This document shows, piece by piece, positions 26,889 through 35,963 of a stretch of 64,000 nt of DNA. Origin of the DNA: Flammeovirgaceae bacterium UBA2338 (GTDB taxonomy: Bacteria; Bacteroidota; Bacteroidia; Cytophagales; Cyclobacteriaceae); assembly GCA_002344795.1 (NCBI GenBank), contig DDUM01000011.1, positions 1-64,000 on the forward strand, written 5' to 3'. The notes below the pieces were generated by a model. It searched no databases. It was not told the DNA's origin and was given only the letters and a program-made list of their open reading frames with translations. The position numbers and the translations under genes are program-made. Position 1 is the first letter of the stretch. Every line of letters begins with the position of its first letter.

Positions 26889-28897
26889 GTAAAGCAGCAC
26901 TTAATTTTAGCGAACAAATTACACAGGGAATTCCTGATGCATTACCTCCAATGCGACCGTATGATCCATCAGTAAGTCATGCCCCAAAGCGAAAAGAGAT
27001 TCTTTCTGATACAGAAAAGAAATTGGCAATTAAAAATGCGCTCAGGTATTTCCCAGAAAAAATGCATGCCGAACTGGCCCCTGAATTTTATAAAGAGTTG
27101 GTGGAATATGGAAGGGTCTATATGTATCGGTTTATGCCGACCTATGAAATGAAGGCACGGCCTATCGATGAATACCCCGCCAAATGTAAACAAGCGGCAG
27201 CCATCATGCTGATGATTCAAAATAATTTGGATCCTGCCGTGGCACAGCATCCACATGAACTCATTACCTATGGAGGCAACGGTGCCGTTTTTCAAAATTG
27301 GGCTCAGTACTTATTGACCATGAAGTATTTATCTCAAATGACAGAAGAGCAAACCTTGCACATTTACTCTGGCCACCCGATGGGATTGTTTCCTTCTTCC
27401 AAGGAGGCGCCACGGGTTGTAGTCACCAATGGCATGATGATTCCCAACTATTCTAAGCAAGACGATTGGGAGAAGTTCAATGCGTTGGGAGTAACACAGT
27501 ATGGTCAGATGACGGCAGGTTCTTATATGTACATTGGCCCGCAAGGCATTGTCCATGGAACCAACATCACTATTCTGAATGCGGGAAGGAAGATTTCAAA
27601 AAGTGGAGAAGGTTTAGCGGGAAAGCTTTTTGTTACTTCAGGCCTGGGAGGTATGAGCGGAGCACAACCCAAAGCAGGGAATATTGCAGGTTGTATCACA
27701 GTAGTCGCTGAGGTCAACCCGAAAGCGGCTGAAAAAAGACATGCGCAAGGTTGGGTAGATGAGATATTAACCAGCATGGATGAACTGATAGATCGAGTTA
27801 AAGTTGCGAAAGAGAATAAGGAAGTAGTTTCCATTGCCTATCAGGGAAACATCGTGGAGGTGTGGGAGAAATTTGATGAAGAGAACATCTTTATTGAATT
27901 GGGATCGGATCAAACTTCATTACACAATCCCTGGGCAGGCGGTTATTACCCGATAGGATTAACTTATGAAGAAAGTAATGAGTTAATGGCGCGTCAACCT
28001 GAAGCATTCAAGGGAAAAGTCAGAGAAACCCTAAAGCGCCATGCCACTGCTGTGAATAAACACACAGCCAAAGGAACTTACTTTTTTGATTATGGAAATG
28101 CCTTTTTGTTGGAAGCATCAAGAGCAGGAGCAGAGGTAATGGCCAAAGATGGGATTACCTTTCGTTATCCATCGTACGTACAAGACATCATGGGCCCCAT
28201 GTGTTTTGATTTTGGATTTGGACCTTTCAGGTGGGTGTGCGCATCAGGAAACGAAGATGACCTCGATAAGACAGATGCGATTGCAGCTGAAATTTTAGAA
28301 AAGATTAAGGATGATGCGCCAGAAGAAATACAATCTCAATTGGCAGATAACATCAAATGGATAAAAGCAGCAAAAGCCAATAAACTGGTTGTGGGCTCCA
28401 AGGCAAGAATCCTATATGCTGATGCTGAGGGTAGAATGAAAATTGCTCTTGCATTTAATGAAGTCATCAAGAAGGGTGAGATAGGCCCGGTAGTGCTGGG
28501 TCGCGATCATCATGATGTCTCTGGTACAGATAGTCCATTCAGAGAGACATCCAATATTTATGATGGATCGCAATTTACTGCAGACATGGCTATTCATAAT
28601 GTTATTGGTGATTCTTTCAGAGGAGCAACTTGGGTTTCCATTCACAATGGGGGTGGAGTAGGATGGGGTGAAGTAATCAATGGTGGGTTTGGAATGTTGC
28701 TGGATGGAACTGCGCTCGCAGATGCGAGAATAAAATCTATGCTGCATTTTGATGTCAACAATGGAATTGCCCGAAGAGCATGGGCACAAAACAAAGGGGC
28801 GGTGAGTGCTATTCAGAGGGCTCAACAACTTGAAAAAGGGCTCACTGTAACGATGGCACATCACGCAAATGATGAATTGATTAATCAACTATTCTAA
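26885..28897 (+). CDS. hutU: Urocanate hydratase, long form
   Basis: Urocanase converts urocanate to imidazolonepropionate in histidine catabolism using tightly bound NAD+. Family motifs are clear: ITYGGNGAVFQNWAQY, the YIGPQGIVHGT segment, GGMSGAQPKA and the GPMCFDFGFGPFRWVC region holding the catalytic cysteine. The C-terminal segment with GRDHHDVSGTDSPFRETSN is also conserved. At 670 residues it is about 110 longer than the classical ~555-residue enzyme; long versions occur in Bacteroidota. Other hut genes are not in the window. It is coupled to the patatin gene by a 4-nt overlap. Confidence 0.95.
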   Translation: MSKAALNFSEQITQGIPDALPPMRPYDPSVSHAPKRKEILSDTEKKLAIKNALRYFPEKMHAELAPEFYKELVEYGRVYMYRFMPTYEMKARPIDEYPAKCKQAAAIMLMIQNNLDPAVAQHPHELITYGGNGAVFQNWAQYLLTMKYLSQMTEEQTLHIYSGHPMGLFPSSKEAPRVVVTNGMMIPNYSKQDDWEKFNALGVTQYGQMTAGSYMYIGPQGIVHGTNITILNAGRKISKSGEGLAGKLFVTSGLGGMSGAQPKAGNIAGCITVVAEVNPKAAEKRHAQGWVDEILTSMDELIDRVKVAKENKEVVSIAYQGNIVEVWEKFDEENIFIELGSDQTSLHNPWAGGYYPIGLTYEESNELMARQPEAFKGKVRETLKRHATAVNKHTAKGTYFFDYGNAFLLEASRAGAEVMAKDGITFRYPSYVQDIMGPMCFDFGFGPFRWVCASGNEDDLDKTDAIAAEILEKIKDDAPEEIQSQLADNIKWIKAAKANKLVVGSKARILYADAEGRMKIALAFNEVIKKGEIGPVVLGRDHHDVSGTDSPFRETSNIYDGSQFTADMAIHNVIGDSFRGATWVSIHNGGGVGWGEVINGGFGMLLDGTALADARIKSMLHFDVNNGIARRAWAQNKGAVSAIQRAQQLEKGLTVTMAHHANDELINQLF

Positions 28898-28906
28898 AAT
28901 AATTCA

Positions 28907-29458
28907 ATGCTGAGGCTGTTCTATTTGTTCTTGTTTAAAATTTTTGGTTGGAAAACACGAGGGGAATTTCCTGCTGATCTGAACAAGTACGTGATTGCTG
29001 TGGCGCCTCACACCAGTAACTGGGATTTCCCTGTCGGAGTGGCGGGAAGAAGAATTCTTAAAATACAAGGGAAGGCAAAATTTTTAGGAAAGAGTTCATT
29101 ATTCAAACCACCTTTCGGATGGATTTTTCGTATGTTGGGAGGCTATCCTGTAGACCGCTCAAAAAGCCAGGATATGGTAGAGCAGGTTGTGGCGCTGTTT
29201 AACTCGCACGATGAATTTGTGCTCGCCATTGCTCCTGAAGGGACACGTAAAAAAGTAGATAAGCTACGAACCGGATTTTATTACATAGCCAAAAAGGCCA
29301 ATGTCCCCATCGTGCCAGTTGGTTTTGATTTCAAAAAAAAGGAAATCATCGTGGCAGACCCAATGTACCTCACTGAAAATTATGAGGAGGACATGGATAA
29401 GCTATTGAGCTTTTACCGAACTATAATTGGAAAAAACCCTGAATTAGGCATTTCATAG
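28907..29458 (+). CDS. Lysophospholipid acyltransferase (PlsC-like)
   Basis: A 183-residue acyltransferase with the H-x4-D catalytic motif HTSNWD (35-40) and the acyl-acceptor motif PEGTR (110-114). It resembles the short 1-acyl-glycerol-3-phosphate acyltransferase-like proteins of Bacteroidota with HTSNWDF in place of NHxxxxD. One short hydrophobic N-terminal segment suggests membrane association. It follows hutU by 9 nt and closes the MBL-patatin-hutU string, adding a second lipid enzyme to it. Confidence 0.88.
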   Translation: MLRLFYLFLFKIFGWKTRGEFPADLNKYVIAVAPHTSNWDFPVGVAGRRILKIQGKAKFLGKSSLFKPPFGWIFRMLGGYPVDRSKSQDMVEQVVALFNSHDEFVLAIAPEGTRKKVDKLRTGFYYIAKKANVPIVPVGFDFKKKEIIVADPMYLTENYEEDMDKLLSFYRTIIGKNPELGIS

Positions 29459-29483
29459 AGTGGTACTGTCCGAAATCGGATGC

Positions 29484-29516
29484 TTTGTGTCCTTTATCTT
29501 TTAATTATTAACTTTA
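29484..29516 (+). promoter_or_regulatory. Predicted promoter for outer-membrane barrel gene
   Basis: TTTG at 29484-29487 and TAACTTTA at 29509-29516 are separated by 21 nt, close to the Bacteroidota consensus. The following ATG is at 29542. Confidence 0.45.
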
Positions 29517-29541
29517 TTTAGTCAACCAACCAATCTTACAT

Positions 29542-30102
29542 ATGAAAAAGATAATTGTACTTATTGTATTTGTTGCAGGCATAGCTACATCTGGCTATTC
29601 TCAGTTTATCAAGCAAGGGACTATTATTTCAGGTGGTTCTTTTGAGTTTAAGTCTCATAAGGATAACGATTCAGATTATAAACAATCTGGACTTAGCCTT
29701 ATGCCGTGGGCAGGATTTATGGTCATTGATAATTTTGCTGTAGGTGGTATACTTGATATTAGTACAAGTAGTTCAGAGTCGGGAGGATCTAAAACCACTA
29801 CAACAGGCATAATGGTTGGGCCTTTCGCACGCTATTATTTAGACAACGGATTGTTTGCACATGGGCAATTCACCGTTGGAAGTGGAAAATTTGAGAGTGG
29901 TAGCTTTAATCAAAAAACAAGCCTTAGTGAATTAAGAATTGGCGCTGGTTATGCTATTCGCATTACAGATACCGTCCTTCTAGAACCTGTTTTGGGTTAC
30001 CTGTCACAATCCCAAAAGGATAAAGACACGGATGTAAAGTCAACAGAAAGTGGGTTCTTTTTTATGGGAGGGTTTACCATCTTTATTAATTCAACCAATT
30101 AA
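29542..30102 (+). CDS. Outer-membrane beta-barrel protein
   Basis: A 186-residue protein with a signal peptide (residues ~1-20, ending GYSQF). The mature part consists of alternating amphipathic strands with glycine- and aromatic-rich turns, giving an eight-stranded barrel of the OmpX/OmpW-like size (for example GIMVGPFARYYLDNGLFA). It ends with a hydrophobic strand (GFTIFINSTN). A paralogous or similar barrel follows 62 nt downstream. Confidence 0.75.
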   Translation: MKKIIVLIVFVAGIATSGYSQFIKQGTIISGGSFEFKSHKDNDSDYKQSGLSLMPWAGFMVIDNFAVGGILDISTSSSESGGSKTTTTGIMVGPFARYYLDNGLFAHGQFTVGSGKFESGSFNQKTSLSELRIGAGYAIRITDTVLLEPVLGYLSQSQKDKDTDVKSTESGFFFMGGFTIFINSTN

Positions 30103-30138
30103 TTACAAACTTTCATAAGTTGGCTCCGTTTTTGTCGT

Positions 30139-30146
30139 TAGATTTG
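30139..30146 (+). promoter_or_regulatory. -7 promoter element for second barrel gene
   Basis: TAGATTTG matches TAnnTTTG exactly and is 17 nt before the ATG at 30164. A TTGG at 30120-30123 is a possible but close -33 element. Confidence 0.4.
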
Positions 30147-30163
30147 AAACAAATTCAAAGTGT

Positions 30164-30772
30164 ATGAAAAAAATACTAATTCTCGTTTGTCTTATTTCGG
30201 CTGTGGGGCTGATGAACCAAGCACACGCTCAAGCTCAATTCGCATTGGGATTAAAGGGTGGGCTTAACATTGCTAAGTTTGATATTAGCCAGGGAACATC
30301 CAATATTGATAACCGCACTGGTTATCATGGGGGTGCATTTGCTTTATTCAAGTTTGCGAAATTTGGTATTCAGCCTGAGATTATTTTCTCTAAACAGGGA
30401 AGCGAGTTCAGTGTTGATACAGATAACTATGAGGCCAACTTTGATTACATCAATATTCCTATTTTGGTGAAACTGTATTTGGTTGCCGGCCTTAATATTC
30501 AGGCTGGTCCACAGTTTGGTTTTTTAACAACATCAGAAATTAAAAGCACAATTGGAGGTATAACTACCACAGATGATGTTAAGGATCAGCTGGACAAAAA
30601 ATCAGATATGTCAATCGCAGTCGGGGCTGGATGGGATTTACCTTTTGGCCTTACCCTGGATGCTCGATACAACTTTGGACTCTCAGAGTTTAAATTGGAC
30701 AGCGGCCCTGACCTTAAAAATAAGGTGATTCAGGTATCACTGGGATATAAGTTTATCAAGGCTGGTAAATAG
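30164..30772 (+). CDS. Porin-family outer-membrane beta-barrel protein (PorT-like fold)
   Basis: A 202-residue protein with a signal peptide (residues ~1-22, MKKILILVCLISAVGLMNQAHA region) and an eight-stranded barrel of the OMP_b-brl_2 type: GLKGGLNIAKF at the mature N-terminus, FGIQPEIIFSKQG, IPILVKLYLVAGLNIQAGPQFG, and a terminal strand VSLGYKF. Transport or structural roles in this family are mostly undetermined. It is followed by a strong terminator. Confidence 0.85.
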   Translation: MKKILILVCLISAVGLMNQAHAQAQFALGLKGGLNIAKFDISQGTSNIDNRTGYHGGAFALFKFAKFGIQPEIIFSKQGSEFSVDTDNYEANFDYINIPILVKLYLVAGLNIQAGPQFGFLTTSEIKSTIGGITTTDDVKDQLDKKSDMSIAVGAGWDLPFGLTLDARYNFGLSEFKLDSGPDLKNKVIQVSLGYKFIKAGK

Positions 30773-30790
30773 CGGATCTATAACTAATTT

Positions 30791-30820
30791 AAAAGCTACT
30801 CATTTGAGTGGCTTTTTTTA
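30791..30820 (+). terminator. Rho-independent terminator
   Basis: AAAAGCTACTC pairs with GAGTGGCTTTT around an ATTT loop (one G-T pair) and continues into a T-run. It ends the outer-membrane barrel transcript before folC. Confidence 0.8.
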
Positions 30821-30859
30821 TTTTAAAGCAAGGAGTAATTTCGCCACTTCTTTGTTTCC

Positions 30860-32146
30860 ATGACATACCAACAAACGCTCGAGTATCTGTATAAGGAACT
30901 GCCCATGTTTCAGCGTGTAGGCCCCGCTGCACTTAAAGCTGATCTCCGCAATACGATATTGTTGTGTGAATCTCTTGGTAACCCCCAGCATAAGTTCAAA
31001 TCCATTCATGTAGGTGGTACAAATGGAAAGGGAAGCTCTAGCCATATGATTGCGGCTATCCTTCAAAGTAGCGGATATACAACCGGACTTTATACCTCAC
31101 CTCATCTTAAGGAATTCACTGAGCGCATCAGGCTCAATGGGGTTGAAATTTCTCAGCCAGAAGTAGTAGATTTTGTGGAAAGGATAAAACCTCAAATCCA
31201 GGAAATCAAACCGTCATTTTTTGAAATTACTGTAGCCATGGCGTTCGATTTTTTTGCCCGGCAAAAAGTCGATTTTGCGGTTATTGAAGTGGGACTGGGG
31301 GGGAGGCTTGATTCCACTAACGTAATTGATCCATTGGTATCGCTCATCACCAATATTGGGTATGATCATAAAGACCTGCTTGGAGGAACGTTATCTGCTA
31401 TTGCATCTGAGAAAGCGGGAATTATCAAACAGAATGGAAGGGCTATCATTAGTGAACGGCAACCTGAAATAGAAGAAGTCTTTTTTAGAAAAGCAGCAAC
31501 TGTAAATTCATTATTAAGATTTGCTCAGGATCGGTATACGGTTGCAAGATCTGCTGAGGAGAAGGATACCTTTATTGTACAGCAGGTGGGTAACTCTGGT
31601 AGTATCCATTTGAAATCAGAACTGGTGGGTGGTTATCAAAAAAAGAACATTGCTGGTGTACTTGCTGTTGTTGATGAGTTAGTTGAATTGGGGTATGAGA
31701 TTTCTCAAGAAGCAATTAAAAAGGGAATCGCTGAAACAATAACCTTAACGGGCTTGAAAGGACGTTGGCAACAACTTGGAGAAAAGCCGTTGATCTATTG
31801 TGATACCGCGCATAATGCGGAAGGGATAATTGAAGTGTTGAAGATCATAGAAACCATCCCTCATGAAAAACTGCATATTGTTATTGGTATGGTAAAAGAC
31901 AAGGATATTGATTCGGTTCTTTCCTTACTTCCTAAAAACGCAACCTACTACTTTTGTGCTGCTTCAATTCCCAGAGCATTGGATGCGCCAGCCTTAGCCA
32001 CCAGAGCAGCTGCATTAAACTTAAAAGGTAAAACCATCAATAAGATAAGTGATGCCATCAAAACAGCTAAATCGTCTGCCAATCCCGAAGATCTCATTTT
32101 CATTGGCGGAAGTACATTTGTGGTGGCCGAGATAGAAGAACTGTAA
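30860..32146 (+). CDS. folC: Bifunctional folylpolyglutamate synthase / dihydrofolate synthase
   Basis: FolC adds L-glutamate to dihydropteroate and to reduced folates using ATP. The 428-residue protein has the P-loop GGTNGKGSSS (52-61), the family signature LYTSPHLKEFTERI and the GLGGRLDSTN motif that binds magnesium and folate, then a C-terminal Rossmann-like domain with YCDTAHNAEG. Length is normal. It is followed with 2 nt spacing by trmB and probably forms an operon with it. Confidence 0.96.
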   Translation: MTYQQTLEYLYKELPMFQRVGPAALKADLRNTILLCESLGNPQHKFKSIHVGGTNGKGSSSHMIAAILQSSGYTTGLYTSPHLKEFTERIRLNGVEISQPEVVDFVERIKPQIQEIKPSFFEITVAMAFDFFARQKVDFAVIEVGLGGRLDSTNVIDPLVSLITNIGYDHKDLLGGTLSAIASEKAGIIKQNGRAIISERQPEIEEVFFRKAATVNSLLRFAQDRYTVARSAEEKDTFIVQQVGNSGSIHLKSELVGGYQKKNIAGVLAVVDELVELGYEISQEAIKKGIAETITLTGLKGRWQQLGEKPLIYCDTAHNAEGIIEVLKIIETIPHEKLHIVIGMVKDKDIDSVLSLLPKNATYYFCAASIPRALDAPALATRAAALNLKGKTINKISDAIKTAKSSANPEDLIFIGGSTFVVAEIEEL

Positions 32147-32148
32147 GG

Positions 32149-32808
32149 ATGAAAAGCAAAATAGCAAGGTTTAAGATCATTTCGGAACGAGACAATGTAC
32201 TGGAACCCGGAAAGGAATTGTATTTCGATATCAAGGGAAATTGGAATAAAACCCAGTTTAAAAACGACAACCCGATTACCATTGAATTGGCCTGTGGAAG
32301 AGGTGAATACTCAGTTGGAATGGCAGAATTATTTCCCGACAGAAATTTTGTTGGTATTGATGTAAAAGGGGATAGGATTTGGAAGGGAAGTACCTGGGCT
32401 GTTGAAAAAAAACTGGATAATGTAGCCTTTCTTAGAGCTCAAATTCATACGCTGGAAAATTTTTTTGATGAAAATGAGGTGAGCGAAATTTGGCTGACGT
32501 TCCCTGACCCACGCCCAAAAAAGAGAGATGTTAAGCGGAGGCTAAGCAATAATAGGTTTCTCAATTTGTACAAAAAAGTTCTGAAACCAGAGGGTCTGTT
32601 CAGATTAAAAACAGACAATACTGATCTGTTCAATTTTACCCTTGAGGAATTACAAGAGCGGGATGACATTAAAGAACTGAAGACAACTTTTGATGTTTAT
32701 CAATCTGAGTTGAATGACGAGGTATTGGGAATCAAGACCAGATACGAAGAGATGTTTGCTAAAAAGGGAGAAACCATTAAATACCTGCGTTTTAAATTCA
32801 TTAAGTGA
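32149..32808 (+). CDS. trmB: tRNA (guanine-46-N7)-methyltransferase
   Basis: TrmB uses S-adenosylmethionine to make m7G46 in tRNA variable loops. The 219-residue protein shows the SAM-binding ELACGRGEYSVG segment, the catalytic/tRNA-binding WLTFPDPRPKKRD motif and the RLSNNRFL segment, all family hallmarks. Its ATG is 2 nt after the folC stop, so translation is likely coupled. Confidence 0.95.
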   Translation: MKSKIARFKIISERDNVLEPGKELYFDIKGNWNKTQFKNDNPITIELACGRGEYSVGMAELFPDRNFVGIDVKGDRIWKGSTWAVEKKLDNVAFLRAQIHTLENFFDENEVSEIWLTFPDPRPKKRDVKRRLSNNRFLNLYKKVLKPEGLFRLKTDNTDLFNFTLEELQERDDIKELKTTFDVYQSELNDEVLGIKTRYEEMFAKKGETIKYLRFKFIK

Positions 32809-32888
32809 TACAATAAATAATTATGGATACCCAATTTCCTGTTACCACGGTTATGACAGTTTAACAAGCTACTCAACCCGATTCATCC

Positions 32889-33479
32889 TTAGTCGACCTC
32901 CAGAGTCTCGAAAACTGTTGCCAGGTGATCATAATCTTTTTGTCCCGGTTTGTCCTCTGACGAACCCTCCAAAAGAATTCCCGCGATAGGGAAAGATTCA
33001 ATTTCATCTAAATCTTCTATCAAGTGCTGGGGAACAAGAACATTGATGGCAGAATTGATTTCCTCCACAAGCTTCCATTCAGGTATTTTACTTTCAGCTA
33101 ATACTAAGTATTGTATATTATACGTTGAAAGGTTGGATTTAATAACGGACCACTCTGCAAGGTCTGTTAACAAAATAAGTGATTCATTTTCAACTTTTGC
33201 CCCTAATTGCATCAGCTGGTTATAATTTAATTGAATATGTTGGATGGCAGTAGATTCGGTTACTTTATCAAAGTCGTCATCATTCATTGTATCGGAATAC
33301 TCAAGAACAAATGCAGGGCCTGACACCCAACCGACAATCTCGCGAAATGTTTCAAATGGAATTTGTCCATCTGCATCACCGATCGGAAACCCTAAAAAAT
33401 CTACACCCATGCCGGCACAATACCTTGCATCGCTTAGATTGGTAATGTTTCCTACTTTTACTTTGGTCTTTAATTGCAT
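32889..33479 (-). CDS. TrpF-like (phosphoribosylanthranilate isomerase family) protein lacking the catalytic cysteine
   Basis: A 196-residue TIM-barrel protein resembling TrpF at its N-terminus: KVGNITNLSDARYCAGMGVDFLGF aligns in pattern with the KICGIT...DA...GAD-LGF signature. The catalytic cysteine of KICG is replaced (KVGN), and no clear general-acid aspartate region was recognised. It stands apart from trp genes and ends convergently near trmB. It is therefore probably not an active isomerase. I use ATG at 33479; a TTG six bases upstream is also in frame. Confidence 0.65.
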   Translation of the reverse strand: MQLKTKVKVGNITNLSDARYCAGMGVDFLGFPIGDADGQIPFETFREIVGWVSGPAFVLEYSDTMNDDDFDKVTESTAIQHIQLNYNQLMQLGAKVENESLILLTDLAEWSVIKSNLSTYNIQYLVLAESKIPEWKLVEEINSAINVLVPQHLIEDLDEIESFPIAGILLEGSSEDKPGQKDYDHLATVFETLEVD

Positions 33480-33514
33480 GGCCAAATATCAAAAAGAAAA
33501 AATAACTTTATGAA

Positions 33515-34261
33515 TTGAAAAGCAATAAAGTGGCTCATATACCTAAATATCTTTTGTTTTTTGCTTTGGTCATGTTCGTTTGGGCGTGCTCGGAAGACAA
33601 TGATATCATTTCAAAAAATGACAGAGATTACTTTCCCATGCAGGTAGGTGCCTATTATGTATACGATATACAGGAGACAAGATATACTCCAATTGATGGA
33701 AGAGAAGATTTCTTATACCAATCTAAAATTTCAGTAACAGACTCTTTTACAAATAATGCAGGAGGCACTACCTATGTCCTTCAACGTGAAACTAAAATTG
33801 AAGGAGAAAGCCAGTTCAAATACCTGGACACATGGTCTGTACGAAGTGAACCTACACAGGTTGTTGTAAGCGAAGGGAATATTTCATTCGTCAGGTTGGC
33901 ATTTCCTTTATCTAAAGGCCGCCAATGGAATGGTAACGCGTTGAATACATTGGGGGGAGAAGAGAGTTGCGGGGATGATTCTACTTTTTCTTGTGATATT
34001 TATGAGATCGGAGATATTGGGTTTCAGTTTGATCTCAATGGGGAGGTATTGGATGAAACAATTGAAGTTATTCAAAATAACAATATTGATTTGATTGTTA
34101 AACAAGATGTGCGAAAAGAAATTTATGTACGAAACATTGGACTTGTCTATAAAGAAAACACAATTCTGGAATACTGTACAGTAGGACCATGTATTGGCCA
34201 GCAACAAATTGAAAAAGGACAGGTGCTTAAGCAGACATTAACCAGCTATGGCAAAGAATAG
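33515..34261 (+). CDS. Hypothetical lipoprotein
   Basis: A 248-residue protein with a hydrophobic N-terminus and lipobox (FVWAC, cysteine 25), so likely anchored in a membrane. The mature region begins with an acidic stretch and a YFPMQVGAYYVYDI segment common in Bacteroidota lipoproteins of unknown function. The start is uncertain: TTG at 33515 or GTG at 33530; a TAACTTTA promoter-like element ends at 33510. The last 14 nt overlap the subtilase gene, implying coupled expression. Confidence 0.7.
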   Translation: MKSNKVAHIPKYLLFFALVMFVWACSEDNDIISKNDRDYFPMQVGAYYVYDIQETRYTPIDGREDFLYQSKISVTDSFTNNAGGTTYVLQRETKIEGESQFKYLDTWSVRSEPTQVVVSEGNISFVRLAFPLSKGRQWNGNALNTLGGEESCGDDSTFSCDIYEIGDIGFQFDLNGEVLDETIEVIQNNNIDLIVKQDVRKEIYVRNIGLVYKENTILEYCTVGPCIGQQQIEKGQVLKQTLTSYGKE

Positions 34262-35861
34262 CCTTCTTTTAGTTTTAATAGTTTGTGCACACCTCTCGAT
34301 TGCTCAAGAAGGGAGATATGCCGTATTCTTTGCAGATAAAGACGGGACTTCCTTTTCTATTGATAATCCTTTAGCATTTCTTTCGCAAAAAAGTGTTGAC
34401 CGTAGAATGAAGAATGGAGCAGCTATTTCAAATGAAGATTTTCCGGTTAATACCAGTTATGTAGCTCAGTTGAAATCGTTGGGAGCTAATATCTTGTATA
34501 CCTCGAGATGGATGAACGCTGCTATTATCCAATTGGATGATGGCGAGCTTGCTGATATATTACTTCTGCCTTTTGTCTCCTCTTATGAATACCTCGGCCC
34601 TAAAGTTGATGTATCAGGCGGAAGGGTAAGAAAGCTAAAAGACAAAAAAGATTCTAACCTTGGTATTATCAATCAGGTTCAGCTCAGTATGTTGGGATTG
34701 GATGATATGCATAGTGAAGACATCTATGGGCAAGGAATTACCATTGCAGTGTTTGATAGCGGATTTCCTGGAGTAGATCAGGCTGATGCTTTTAAAGCTT
34801 TGTTTGATGAAGGCCGTATAACTCACACAATAGATATGGTTGGTAATTCCGAGAACGTGTTTCAGTATGATGGCCACGGAACAGAAGTTTTTTCAATCAT
34901 GGCAGCAAATAAAGCAGGCAGCTTTTTAGGAGGGGTTCCAAAAGCCAATTATCAATTATATGTAACGGAAGAGGTATCCACTGAATTTAGAATTGAAGAA
35001 TATAATTGGCTGGTGGCAGCGGAAAAGGCAGATAGCGCGGGAGTTGATATTATTAACTCCTCTTTGGGGTACAACCTATTTGACGATGCCAGTATGGATT
35101 ATACCAAAACCCAGTTGGATGGAAACACTGCCTTGGTGAGCAAAGCTGCTCGCCTTGCAATAAGTAAGGGTATTTTTGTGGTAGTGAGTGCAGGGAATGA
35201 CGGCAATACTTCATGGTCGTTGGTTAATCCTCCGGCAGATGTAGATGGGATTTTGGCAGTTGGGTCTATTACCAGTACAGGAAACCTCAGTGGTTTTAGT
35301 TCAATTGGTCCTACGACTGATGGTAGGATAAAGCCAGATGTGGTGGCATTAGGCTCTGGTGTGTCAGTGATTAAATCCAATGGAAATACTGGATTTACCA
35401 GCGGTACCTCCGCAGCCACTCCGCTAATTACAAGTCTTGTAGCCGGATTGATGCAGACATTTCCTGAGTTAACTGTTTCAGCGCTTTATGACCTTGTTAT
35501 TGCTTCTGGTAACATGAGCAATAATCCGGATAATCAAAAAGGATACGGAGTCCCGAATTATTCAGGGGCTAAGCTAATACAATTGGGAGAGGAGCCACCT
35601 GAACATACATCAGCAGTGTATCTATTTCCGAATCCGTCCTTTGGCAATACAATTAAACTGGAGATGGATGTGCCCATTGGACAAATGGCTACTATTCATA
35701 TTTACAATTTACAAGGCCAACTGATGCTTAGGTCAGAGGGTGAAATCGACTATTCCAATAACCCCATCGAGTTGGATGTATCGGGCATTGGATCTGGCCT
35801 CTATTTTGTCAAAGTAGAATCTGATGGGGTTTTGCGAACCATCCGACTTATAAAACTGTAA
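34248..35861 (+). CDS. Secreted subtilisin-like serine peptidase (S8) with T9SS type A sorting domain
   Basis: A 537-residue protease. It has a signal peptide (cleavage near residue 20, SIAQEG), an N-terminal inhibitor-like propeptide region, and the S8 catalytic triad: Asp170 in VFDSGFPG, His210 in DGHGTEV and Ser388 in SGTSAATP. The oxyanion Asn is in the SSLG/SAGNDG region. Residues ~450-537 are a T9SS type A C-terminal domain (FPNPSFGN, YNLQGQLM, GLYFVKVES, IRLIKL). It is exported and probably surface-attached. It overlaps the upstream lipoprotein gene by 14 nt. Confidence 0.95.
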   Translation: MAKNSLLLVLIVCAHLSIAQEGRYAVFFADKDGTSFSIDNPLAFLSQKSVDRRMKNGAAISNEDFPVNTSYVAQLKSLGANILYTSRWMNAAIIQLDDGELADILLLPFVSSYEYLGPKVDVSGGRVRKLKDKKDSNLGIINQVQLSMLGLDDMHSEDIYGQGITIAVFDSGFPGVDQADAFKALFDEGRITHTIDMVGNSENVFQYDGHGTEVFSIMAANKAGSFLGGVPKANYQLYVTEEVSTEFRIEEYNWLVAAEKADSAGVDIINSSLGYNLFDDASMDYTKTQLDGNTALVSKAARLAISKGIFVVVSAGNDGNTSWSLVNPPADVDGILAVGSITSTGNLSGFSSIGPTTDGRIKPDVVALGSGVSVIKSNGNTGFTSGTSAATPLITSLVAGLMQTFPELTVSALYDLVIASGNMSNNPDNQKGYGVPNYSGAKLIQLGEEPPEHTSAVYLFPNPSFGNTIKLEMDVPIGQMATIHIYNLQGQLMLRSEGEIDYSNNPIELDVSGIGSGLYFVKVESDGVLRTIRLIKL

Positions 35862-35911
35862 GTATCACATTCAATTCAACCTTCCAGGTAATTAAGGTCG
35901 CCCAGAGGTGC

Positions 35912-35919
35912 TATATTTG
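35912..35919 (+). promoter_or_regulatory. -7 promoter element of rpe
   Basis: TATATTTG is an exact TAnnTTTG match, 44 nt before the rpe ATG. No good -33 element was seen at 19 nt. Confidence 0.4.
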
Positions 35920-35963
35920 CGGTAGACTGACCCCTGAAAGGTTTTTATATTCAAATTAGCTTT

